Assembly: GCA_022393335.1 (NCBI GenBank)
Contig: JAJEKB010021607.1
Coordinates: 418,083 to 482,082, forward strand
Length of the DNA: 64,000 bases
Direction of reading: 5' to 3'
DNA from: Macrotrachela quadricornifera
Lineage: Eukaryota; Rotifera; Eurotatoria; Philodinida; Philodinidae
Below the pieces are notes generated by a model, which was not told the DNA's origin, did not search any database, and was given only the letters and a program-made list of their open reading frames with translations. Made by a program: the position numbers and the translations under genes. Positions 1 to 9,487 of the stretch are shown here, in pieces (the first letter of the stretch is position 1; each line of letters begins with the position of its first letter).

Positions 1-651
1 CTGTGGTCTCCTACGGCAATTTCATATAATTTATCGGTATTTTCAATTTTTGACCCTGTTGCACACCTTTTTCTTTATTTTCGAATACACCAGTTGATAG
101 AGCTCACAAAACTACCCTTATGGTCAAAATTTGACCTTGCGACTAGCTTAGCTTCATGAGAAGCTGTGTAGAGAGAAAATACCTGCATATGAAAGGGACC
201 AATTTGGACCCCTAAATAGCCGTTTTTTCTTAGAAATTAAATTTTTTTCGACGTAAAAAGTCTAGATTCGCGGAGAGCTCAAAATTCTGAGTTAGATAAA
301 GTGTTTTTCATGAAGCGTTAACAAGTATTAATTTTGTAGAGGGTCCGACAAGTAATAATAGGGCTAATAGAGTGATCAGGACTATATAAAAAATTAAGGA
401 GTTTTGATAGCTCTTATAATGATATTTGTAATCAGCACCCTTGAATCTACGAGCACATCTAGTTTTGACTTGTGAAAAAAGAAATTTTTTTTTCATGATC
501 CCTGTAGGGGACCCCAGGCACAAAAATTGTGAATGTCATTTTTCGAGGAATAAAGTCGAAAAACATGATCAGTAATGATACCTTATTCAAACCTAATACA
601 AATAAAACAATTCTAAGGGGGGTCAAAAAATGGCCTTATCCGCCCACCTCC
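1..651. other. No gene recognised
   Basis: AT-rich sequence in which I see no coding exon with supporting splice sites or a familiar motif. The only longer open frames are short and low in complexity. It ends where the duplicated TTLL fragment begins. Confidence 0.4.
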
Positions 652-914
652 TTTGAATGTGGAGTTTGACTTCTATTTGTTGTTATTGAAGATTTATCAT
701 CTTGTTTGAAAAATTTATCTTAAACAAATAAAATAATCTTAATTAATCTAAAAAACAAAAGAGAAAAATCTAACCAATTGTATTTGTATGAAGAATCACA
801 GTTGGTCGTTCATTAACGATGGAATTATGATGATTGTATGTCGATGATGCAACTGTTTCATGTCTCTATGTTTGAAGAGTTTCAATAGATTTATTTCGAA
901 TAGAAGATTTCGAA
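652..914 (-). pseudogene. Duplicated fragment of the TTLL-like gene
   Basis: This 263-bp stretch matches 9723-9985 in the same orientation over its full length, with only about three mismatches by eye. It covers the intron between the last two exons of the TTLL-like gene on the minus strand plus parts of both exons. It carries the same in-frame TAG as its source. No promoter, start codon or remaining gene accompanies it, so it is a dead fragment. The near identity means the copy is recent or has been kept alike by gene conversion. Confidence 0.85.
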
Positions 915-1108
915 TAAAGTATCAAAAACCTGGTTTTTTTTAGAAATTTTGCCTTTTTACTGCTAAAAGTACTTCAAGTGTATCTGGGTCAAAATAGAAG
1001 CTTTTTGGAATTTTTTTATCAAAATATTTACAAATTGAAAGCTCTACAAATGCTGAGAATTTTATCAAAATTGGAAATCAACTTTGTAGGCATGATTGAA
1101 ACTGTGTG

Positions 1109-1612
1109 GATATATATGTCGTAGACCAATCTAAGATTCGCCTAGGCTATTCTAAGATTCGAGTTTGAACTAGTCTAATCCTGATTTATCGAGAAATTTT
1201 TCACCAAAACTCTCGTAATTTTTTATATAAATATCGGAATCATTTTTTTCTTGCTGAACGATGTTGAGACAACAGTGTTTCAGATATTACGATCGTCAAA
1301 GGAGATTTTACACTCAGACTCTGGCGCTCATGGTTAAAGTTCCGTAAAACATGGTTGTCAATGAAAAACTGCCATAACTTTATGAATTTTACTCTCATAT
1401 CTCCGTTGACAATTGTAATACCTGAAACACTGTGGTCTCAACATTGTTCAGCAAGAAAAAATTGATTCCGATATTTATGTCAAAAATTACGAGTTTTGGT
1501 GAAAAATTTCTCGATAAATCAGGATTAGACTAGTTCAAACTCGGATCTTAGAATAGTCTAGGCGAATCTTAGTTTGGCATGAATCCGAGATTGACCTACG
1601 ACATATATATGT
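1109..1612. repeat. Inverted-repeat (foldback) element
   Basis: Two arms of roughly 180-200 bp lie in inverted orientation around a spacer near 1300-1410. The left arm starts with ATATATATGTCGTAGACCAA and the right arm ends with its near complement. Shared inner blocks include TCGAGAAATTTTTCACCAAA and TTGCTGAAC with its complement. Arms differ at scattered positions. No coding capacity is visible, so it looks like a MITE-type foldback element. I could not fix a target duplication. Confidence 0.75.
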
Positions 1613-2520
1613 CTTTGAATGTTCTATAACTGATTATTTTCGAAGCGGTATCAAGTAGCTGAGTTCACATTTATACTCGAACTCAAATTAAATAATTCAT
1701 GAATTCGATGCTAGATCCAGCATTAAATTTGTAATTTTATGATTGTCGCAGTTTAAAATAATGGAATGATGTTAGTGACAATAGGAATAGACATAAACTT
1801 TTTTTCGTTTCGTGATAATTACTCTTCTAAAATACGGATCTAGTATATTGAATATACATTTTCATGTCTATACGTATAAAAATATTAATTATTTCACGAG
1901 AAATTTACGCTCAATCAAAATAAAACGAATCTTGTAAATTATCATTAATCATTTTGATTTTCGGATAATTATGATTGATCGATTCTAGAACCAATATTGC
2001 ATGTAGATGTTAATATTACTGTTGATTGTTTCAGACTAATATCAGTAACCACGACTATATGTCGATTTTTATGAAAATCGTCAAAATCAACTCGACATTA
2101 TACCACATAGAACAATTAACTATTCTTTCATTTGTTTTTGATAAAAAATACTATTTTGAATTGACATACAATTTTCCTAAGGTCATAAATAAATGAATAG
2201 AGTTGATATGCAGAAAAGAATAATATTGTATATAGCAATAATTGGTTGACATCTAAAAATTAACTTTTATTTTATTTACTGATCTTCACCTCTCATACAC
2301 CATCAACATTCAAACTATATGTACACATGTGTGTTGTTCTATGAATAAGGATAAGGCAGATATTCGAATTGCCGAATAAACGAATGAGAAAAGTGTCAGT
2401 TGTACACTGATTCGTTCTTGATTTAGACTATATAGAAATAGATGACCCTTTGTGCTCGCTGACGGCAGCGAATGACATCGAACAGGGAGTAAATAAATAA
2501 TTGTTAAAAAAAATTGACAC
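1613..2520. other. Intergenic, upstream of the F-box gene
   Basis: AT-rich and without a recognisable exon. It should contain the promoter of the F-box gene, but I see no definite core promoter element. Confidence 0.4.
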
Positions 2521-4472
2521 ATGCAGATGAATATGAAACATTTATTACATGCCAAATTGACAGACATACCTGATGAAATACTTCTGTTGATCTTGAATAA
2601 ATTGACTAATATTGAAGTACTTTATTCTTTAATAGGCACTAATATACGACTTGATAAAGTCGCAAGTGATTCACTCTTCACTGAACATTTAACATTTATG
2701 ACACGTTCACCAAATGGTGTTATTAATGCATTGGATAATTCAATACTTAGTCGCTTGTGCACCGAAATTTTACCTAGAATTTATTATCAAATCGTGTGGC
2801 TCACTCTCGAACCATCATCTATGGAATGTATTCTTCTCGCTGCTGATTACCCTAATTTACGAATACTCTCTCTTTTCAATATTGAACGTGAAACAGCTGT
2901 ACGATTGTTTGCTGGTAAGAGTTTCATCTCGGTGGATTTTTTTTATCAAACAGTCTACTTCAGACAAAGATGGAACATAAAGTATCCTTGATATAGTTGA
3001 GTATATTACTGCGCACCATTTATTCGGAACGATTTTTAAGTTTAGTTATAAATAAGAGTGAGATAAAGATGACTGGATCTAATGCTATAAAGGCCTCTAT
3101 CGACAGCAACGAATTTTTGAGATTAGATTTGACAAGAGGATATAATTTTCATTTTTTTAAATATATGTTTAGAGAATACTCATTTAGCTCGCATCTTCAA
3201 AAATCATATAATGACGCTTACTATTACAATCGCTAAAAATAAAATGATACCATTAACATTAGATACAATGAATGTAGTGTGTACTCATGTCTTGCCAATG
3301 TTTAGCAATTTAATATGTTTAAAATTTCATCCATATTCAGATCTTTATATTGATAATATTGAACGGTTATCTTTCCAATCAAGAGAAACAACAGGATTTT
3401 TTTCTTCAAGTCTAATGGAATTGTATATCAATGTTGAAGACTTTACTGACTGTCTTTATTTACTTGATGGTCGTTTCAAGCAACTTCGTACTTTTCATGT
3501 TAATGTTCAATATTTTACGCCTCGCTCATCAGTGATGATTAACAAGGTAGATTATTTAGTTTAAGAGGACAATTGAAATTTTATTCTTCATTTTTTTTTC
3601 AGCCCGAATTAATTTATTTGAAGTGTTTTTCAATGGCTTCTAATTTCGGTACATCGTTTTATGAGAGATTGATTGTACCTTTACTACATCGAATGTCAAA
3701 TCTAGAAGGATTGATTTTGAACCTTTTCATCGATCGTAGCCCATGTTATACGTCATTTATCGATGGAAATAATTTAAAAAATGATATTGTCAATCATATG
3801 CCAAAATTAAAAAAATTCATTTTCAGTATTCATTCAGATTTACGTCTCAATAATTTAGATGAATTACCATCAAACAATGAGATTCGACTTACATTTAAAG
3901 GTCTTGAAGATTTTCAAATTAATTCTTATATTGATTATTTTCCAAATAAAAAAATTGGTCAATGTCATATCTATTCACAGCCATATACAATGAATTATTT
4001 ATATCAACTTACAAATAGTTTTCCAGGTGAATTATTTAAATTTGTTCACAAAGTCTCACTGATTGATGAACGTCCTTTTGAATACGAATTTTTTATTCGA
4101 ATCGCTCAAGCATTTCCATTTCTTAAAACATTGATCGTAGATAATAAGTCACCACAAATTCACAAACAATGTCAACAATCAAACGAAAATCATAGCAATT
4201 TGCCAGTTATTAAATATCCTCATCTTACTACACTCTTTCTTTATGATGCTCATGATGATTACATCGAACAATTTCTAGTTCATATCAAAACGTATCTATC
4301 AAATTATATAAGCCTTTATATTCATTATCATTGTCTTCAAAGGTTAACCTACAACTTTACAAGAGATGCCACACGAATCAATTGTGGGAAAGTTAAATAT
4401 ATATATGATGTTATTAAACTCAACGTTCCCAAACATTTTCAAACATATTTTCCTTATGTAGAAAATTTCTAA
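2521..4472 (+). CDS. F-box protein with leucine-rich-like C-terminal region, three exons
   Basis: Exons are 2521-2914, 3188-3546 and 3603-4472. The introns are 273 bp and 56 bp with GT...AG ends, and the frame stays open for 540 aa. Residues about 13-55 form an F-box (LTDIPDEILLLILNKL), the module that binds Skp1 in SCF ubiquitin ligases. The rest has spaced leucine/phenylalanine-rich segments such as FPFLKTLIVDN and YPHLTTLFLYD, like degenerate leucine-rich repeats that would choose the substrate. The start is the first ATG of the open frame. The first intron is unusually long for this window. The joined frame reads ARIFKNHIMTL across the first junction, which supports that splice. The substrate is unknown. 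F-box/LRR genes form large families in several invertebrates, so this may be one of many copies. Confidence 0.8.
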
Positions 4473-4497
4473 CTTTTGTTTAATCAATGAAATAAGA

Positions 4498-4570
4498 AAA
4501 ATCACTTAAACTTTATTTAATCAGTTAAATAAAAAATCACTTAAACTTTATTTAATCAATTAAATAAAAA
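4498..4570. repeat. Short tandem repeat, two copies of about 36 bp
   Basis: The unit AATCACTTAAACTTTATTTA followed by a TTAAATAAA-type tail occurs twice in a row with one or two changes, between the stop codons of two convergent genes. Confidence 0.8.
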
Positions 4571-4575
4571 AATCA

Positions 4576-5134
4576 TCAGTTGTTTCTTTCTAAATGTTTC
4601 ATTTGTTTATCCAATTCATCAAATAATTCATTTATTTTAGTATTAATACTAAATGCGAGAAAAAATTATTAGGTGAAGAGAATGATTAAAAGAAAATTGC
4701 ATACTATTTCTCATCCTTCATATCAATATTTTTTTTTAGTGCCACGACAACTTTTTTGGATTTGTTGTTGTCCTACAAAAAAAAACAACGATTTAAAATA
4801 AATTATTTGATTTGTTTTAAATGTCTAACTTCAAAAAAACATTGAAATTCATCAATAACATCATCATAACATATCAATAAGTGAATTAGACAACCTTCTT
4901 TTTGATATTGTAATTTCGTCGAAGTTAATTCTTTCCATACTTGTTCAATTTCAATTTTCTTTTAAAAAATAAACAATATATTTCAGAGAGAGAAGTTTTT
5001 CTTACCTGATAGTTTTTCATTAATGAGTAATTTTTTTCATTAAAATACACATGGATGGACAGAAAGCAAACATCACTAATGTTGTTCACGATTAATTGAT
5101 ATTTACTTAAAAGTTCCTTTATTGTTGGTGCCAT
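4576..5134 (-). CDS. Small helical/charged protein, four exons, unknown function
   Basis: Minus-strand exons are 5006-5134, 4830-4958, 4705-4772 and 4576-4648. The introns are 47, 57 and 56 bp with GT...AG ends, and all phases agree, giving 132 aa. The chosen start is the ATG at 5134 (MAPTIKELLSKYQ). The frame stays open upstream as far as a possible splice acceptor near 5151, so a further 5' exon is possible. The C-terminus is rich in Lys, Glu and Leu (ELFDELDKQMKHLERNN) and likely helical or coiled-coil. There is no signal peptide or membrane segment. I do not recognise the family. The gene is convergent with the F-box gene, about 100 bp from it. Confidence 0.6.
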
Positions 5135-5224
5135 CGGAATTTTCAATATTCTAAAAAAGAAAAAAAACAGTGAATGTAAAATATTTATTTATTTTTCTTT
5201 AAACGACATGTATGTACAATAGCT

Positions 5225-5253
5225 ATGTATATATATATATATATATATATATA
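5225..5253. repeat. (TA)n microsatellite
   Basis: Uninterrupted run of TA dinucleotides. Confidence 0.95.
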
Positions 5254-6190
5254 AATCAAATTTTATTTTTTTTCTCTGACCTCCTTTCAGATGACGAACA
5301 AAATTAATATTTATAGTGTAACGGTATATAGTGAAATATGGACGAACGAGAACTAAACGAACATTGACAACATAACATTGAAATAAAAGTATGCAAAATG
5401 AATATCTAACATTTCGTTCTAATTAGTTCGCCAATAATTGATACAACTTTAAAAGCATGTCGGATAATTACATCTAACTAAATAAAACGTTATAAAAGTC
5501 TTGTCTACTGTTTACTGACTGATTATCTGGTATTAAAAGTTTCCTTTTTTTTAATATAACATTTCACTACAAATATGAACGATTATGCTGAACATATAGT
5601 GAGAAATAAACACTTCTAAATCTAGAAAATATTTTCATTTTCTTGGAATTAACACAAGAAGCTGCATTTGATTTATTAATATTTTCTGATATATCAGTGC
5701 AAACTAAACAAGTGGAATATTGGAGGATAGAAAACCCCAAATGTCTTTCAGAATATTTTTTTTCAGCAAATAGTATTATTATAACAATATAGTTAAAATA
5801 CATGATGGAACTATTTTTTTATTTGTGTGTAATATAGTTGATAGAGAACTACATGAACTATGTAAATAACTATTTAAGTTTGAATTAGACATTCATTTTG
5901 ACAAAAAACACTCAAATATTTTACTCTTATATTGGATTGGTACCGTATATGAATATTTTATTCACATGTTGGTGAAGTTGAAGACAGATTCAATCTTTTT
6001 CAACAAACTTTTGCACAATTATCTCTGTTTAAGCAGCTCATCACTATGTTTTACACAATTCGGCGAGTTATATCAAATGGTGTAATAGAATTTTTCATAA
6101 CCCAAAGTATGACTTAGAAAACAAGCGGGAGGGATCGAGAAGTAATAAAATCGTCCTGCTCGAGAATTCAATTTCTTCTATATAAAACGC
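5254..6190. other. No gene recognised
   Basis: AT-rich intergenic DNA. I see no exon with splice support. Confidence 0.4.
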
Positions 6191-6417
6191 TTATATAAGG
6201 TGCTCATAGAAGCGGATAATACTCGTCATAAGGGTACATGAGAGTAATGGATCAGTATAATGCCATGTTTGTTCCATTAAGTTAAGATAAAATTCTTTAA
6301 TAAAAGATAAAATTCTTTTTTGTTCTGGTCTAATCCATTGTCCACCTAAATCAATTGTCCATTGTTCATCAAAAATTTTTTGACTTAATGTTCTTCCACT
6401 AGCACGAGTTGATCCTT
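6191..6417 (-). pseudogene. Flavin-containing amine oxidase exon fragment
   Basis: An exon-like open stretch on the minus strand follows a splice acceptor at 6418-6419. It encodes SGRTLSQKIFDEQWTIDLGG and then QWIRPEQKRILSFIKEF. This matches the start of the FAD-dependent amine oxidase fold, where the usual pattern is GGRT, then D-x-GG-x-W-x-G-P-x-Q. The first Gly of GGRT is Ser here and the Gly before P is Arg. After about 60 residues the similarity fades, and the frame ends at a TAA (6191-6193). I found no neighbouring exons for the FAD-binding N-terminus or the catalytic C-terminus. It is most likely a relic. Family assignment is good and status as a pseudogene is inferred. Confidence 0.55.
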
Positions 6418-6970
6418 CTATTAAAATATATTTTATGAATTTAAAAAGAAAACATTTTTTCTACTCAAAAACCAGTCTCAATTCTAATAACTGCAATGTA
6501 TTCTGCGTCACCTATTGTTCATAGTATTTCAATTCAACAAAAAGTGCAATGACACTAACTATCATAAAAGATAACGACTTCTTTCTTCTTTCCATGAAAA
6601 TAAAGGATATTATATTTAACCCTTAACGACCTGCTGTCCCTTCGAGAGGACAATATTATATAGAATTTTGAAAACTATAGTTACAATCAAGTCTGCGTGC
6701 GGATAGTTTTTTTGATCAAGGGAACTCGACAGTCTATTATGTAGCAAACAAAATCCATCTAACTATCTGTTTAACTAAATAATTAAGTTCATAAGGTTCA
6801 ATTTTTTTATAATTACGATCTTTTTTAATAAACACATTCTATGAATGGGTCTGTCACACTTTTATTTTTTCTTATGGCTAATATCGATCAATATTACACT
6901 CAAACACGTTGGGAAAGCAAACCCCATGATTGTACAACGATCTCTTGTCATGATACAGCTTCTGGAAAAA

Positions 6971-7006
6971 AATGTCCCTTGGAAGGTACATTCGGTCATA
7001 ACGGCA
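6971..7006. repeat. piggyBac left subterminal inverted repeat
   Basis: Starts AATGTCCCTTGGAAGG. Its complement, with about four differences, is at 9236-9271. It contains a small internal palindrome (TCCCTTGGA), so it may be a transposase or host-factor binding site. Confidence 0.85.
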
Positions 7007-7204
7007 TGCAATGTAAGGAAAAATCCATTGAATATCATAGGAGAGAGACTAATACAAATGGGTGGAAAATCCATGATATATATGACAGAAAGGGAAAATT
7101 CCTCATATATGTGTTTGACTAAAAGGAATATACCATGACATGTTCGCTCTATATATGTATATATAGGAGGAGATTTCAGTCTAGTGATTGGTACCACTAC
7201 AAAT

Positions 7205-9064
7205 ATGTCAATGCAAGTTGAAAATGATAGTTCAGATGATGGTGATTCACTTTACATGTTAGGTTCAGGTGCAAGTGATAGTGATAGTGCTAGTAATCAA
7301 GATGATACGGAAGATGATGATGATGATGTCTTGTATCAATTAGATGATAGTATGGATGGCAGCAATAATATGCAACAGGATGAAACATGGTCTGGCACAC
7401 AACTGAAATCAAATTTGGTTGATTATGATGGTATACTGAAATTAACGGCTGATGTTGCATCAGAATTTCCACAGAATGCATCACCAATCGATTTTTTTCG
7501 TTTATTTTTGACACCAGAGTTGGTTAGTTATTTAGTGGATCAATCAAATCTGTATAGAATTCAAAGCAACAAAACAAAACAAGATCCAATGACCGAATCA
7601 GATTTTTACAGTTTGCTTGGTTTCTTATTCTACTCTTCCATATTACCATTACCTAGCAAACGTGATTATTGGTCTTCGTTTTGCCGACAAACGATTGTTG
7701 CTGATGTCATCACTCGTGAACGTATAATATATTTGTTGTCAATACTGCATTTTCATGATAATGCAATTGAGAAGAATAATGCAGAAAAAGTTGTGCCACT
7801 CATAAGATACTTTAATGAAAGGTGTAAGGCAGTTGTTGAATCTGAACGAGATGTATCAATTGACGAACAAATGATTGGGTATAAAGGTACCACAGCGCCA
7901 ACATCTCTAAGACAATATATGCCAAAGAAACCAACAAAACGTGGGTTTAAAGTTTGGACCAAATGTGGTGTTTCGGGTTTTGCTTATGAGATGAATTTAT
8001 ATCAAGGTTCATCAAAAACTGTTTCAACGAATAATTTACGTCCAGGTACATCATCAACAATTACTACACGTGCAACAACAGCAACATCGAATACGAAGTC
8101 ATCCCTTTATACAGATACTGAACGAAAAGAACTTGAAAAGGTATATGGAATGTCGGGCATGGTTGTACTGGACTTAATGGAAAATGTTCCACTTGGTTCA
8201 TTGGTATTTGTTGATAATTATTTTTCATCGACGAAACTGATTCAAAGAATGACTGATCTTGGATATGGTATCACTTGTACATTAAGATCGAATCGAATAA
8301 ACAATTGTCCAGTTTCAACGGAAAACGAATTTAAAACAAAAGATCGTGGTTATCACGAATGCTACATATCTGATAATAATCAATGTGCAATTGTTGCATG
8401 GAAAGACTCTAAAAGAGTTCTACTAGGTTCAAACTATGTCAGTGTAGCTCCAGAAAAAACACTCAAACGATGGGACAAATTAAAGCGTTGTTATATTGAT
8501 GTCGTAACACCACAAGTTGTCACTTGTTATAACAAGAGCATGGGTGGTGTTGATACTTTGGACATGCTCGTTGCTCTGCATCCTATACCATTTCGATCAA
8601 AAAAATGGTACATGAGAATTGTGTGGCGAGTGTTCGATCTAATGCTCATCAATTCATGGATTCTGATGAAAAGGGGTGGGGGTGGTGATAATATTGGTGC
8701 AACAAGTTCTGGTGTTTCTCGACTATTTCATTTCAAATCTGAAATAGCTAAAATCTTATTACATAAACCAAAATTTCAACTGCCAAAACTTGCTGAAGTT
8801 AGTTCACCATCAGAGAACGATGGCAGTGATGAAGAAAATGAACCACCAAAGAAAAAGATGTGTGAGAGGTCATCTAATGTACCAAAAGTACTACGCTACG
8901 ATGGTTTCAATCATTGGCCAGTTTTTGTATCTGCTCTCAATAATACACAGTGTAAAAACGAAAAATGTGCTGGAAAAACATATTGGAAATGTGATAAATG
9001 TAATGTGCATTTGTGTCTCCACTCCAATCGAAACTGCTTTAGACAATACCATACTCAAACATGA
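7205..9064 (+). CDS. piggyBac-like transposase
   Basis: The 619-aa single-exon ORF starts at the first ATG (MSMQVEN). An open stretch just upstream lacks another ATG. It cuts and pastes the surrounding element at TTAA sites. The N-terminus is acidic and Ser/Asp-rich (about residues 8-50), then comes the DDE_Tnp_1_7 core. The catalytic Asp triad is in place: D220 (SIDEQMIGYKG), D337 (FVDNYFSS) and D450 (GGVDTLD). A basic PPKKK stretch near residue 550 could be a nuclear localisation signal. The last 35 residues hold a Cys/His-rich zinc-binding domain (CKNEKC ... CDKCNVHLCLHSNRNC) that in relatives binds the element ends. The length is close to the typical near-600 aa. A low-complexity Ser/Thr-rich insert (residues about 270-298) separates two conserved blocks. 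No stop or frameshift is present. Confidence 0.95.
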   Translation: MSMQVENDSSDDGDSLYMLGSGASDSDSASNQDDTEDDDDDVLYQLDDSMDGSNNMQQDETWSGTQLKSNLVDYDGILKLTADVASEFPQNASPIDFFRLFLTPELVSYLVDQSNLYRIQSNKTKQDPMTESDFYSLLGFLFYSSILPLPSKRDYWSSFCRQTIVADVITRERIIYLLSILHFHDNAIEKNNAEKVVPLIRYFNERCKAVVESERDVSIDEQMIGYKGTTAPTSLRQYMPKKPTKRGFKVWTKCGVSGFAYEMNLYQGSSKTVSTNNLRPGTSSTITTRATTATSNTKSSLYTDTERKELEKVYGMSGMVVLDLMENVPLGSLVFVDNYFSSTKLIQRMTDLGYGITCTLRSNRINNCPVSTENEFKTKDRGYHECYISDNNQCAIVAWKDSKRVLLGSNYVSVAPEKTLKRWDKLKRCYIDVVTPQVVTCYNKSMGGVDTLDMLVALHPIPFRSKKWYMRIVWRVFDLMLINSWILMKRGGGGDNIGATSSGVSRLFHFKSEIAKILLHKPKFQLPKLAEVSSPSENDGSDEENEPPKKKMCERSSNVPKVLRYDGFNHWPVFVSALNNTQCKNEKCAGKTYWKCDKCNVHLCLHSNRNCFRQYHTQT

Positions 9065-9235
9065 TTCAATAGTATAGTGAACTAATCGATTTCTTACATA
9101 AAATGTTTTCTTTCTTGTTTATCTGGATAAATATAATGCTAATATACGTGAATTGATCGATATTTTATGAGAAAAGTAATATATAGAAATACTTACATAA
9201 TCATAATTCAATTGACAAAAAAATAGACAAATTCA

Positions 9236-9271
9236 TGCCGCTAAGACCGAATGTCCTTTCCAAGGGACATT
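9236..9271. repeat. piggyBac right subterminal inverted repeat
   Basis: Complement of the repeat at 6971-7006, about 32 of 36 positions alike, 130 bp from the right terminal repeat. Confidence 0.85.
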
Positions 9272-9487
9272 CCATATCTCCATCAGAAAACGAAACCAAT
9301 TTTTTTTGCCTGTAGTATGAGCATATGGAGGGTCCATAATCTCTGGTAGTATGGTCACTTTCTCCCTGTACTCAAAACAACACCCGCGGGTCGTTAAGGG
9401 TTAAACTTTTCTTTATTTACAAATTGTTATTTAATTTGAATATAAAATAAAGAAAAAAAAATAAAAGAATTTTATTGAACAGTTACA

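Larger units (their letters stand above)
6620..9400 (+). mobile_element. piggyBac-type DNA transposon, apparently complete
   Basis: The element is 2781 bp and is flanked on both sides by TTAA (6616-6619 and 9401-9404), the target site that piggyBac elements duplicate. Its terminal inverted repeats begin CCCTTAACGACC on both ends. Just inside the left end is a small hairpin (TGTCCCTTCGAGAGGACA). A 36-bp subterminal inverted repeat lies at 6971-7006 and 9236-9271, about 350 bp from the left end and 130 bp from the right end. That asymmetry is common in this superfamily. Between them is one long open transposase gene. The intact ends, target duplication and open gene suggest a recent insertion. 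Confidence 0.95.

Noticed and set aside
308..523. 71-aa minus-strand frame
   Set aside because: Low complexity, no splice context, no family similarity, in AT-rich DNA.
6841..7197. Three overlapping open frames just inside the piggyBac left end
   Set aside because: They lie in the 5' region of the transposon and overlap the subterminal repeat on both strands. No motif, and the transposase has its own start.
8790..9077. 95-aa frame overlapping the transposase 3' end
   Set aside because: Shadow of the transposase in another frame.
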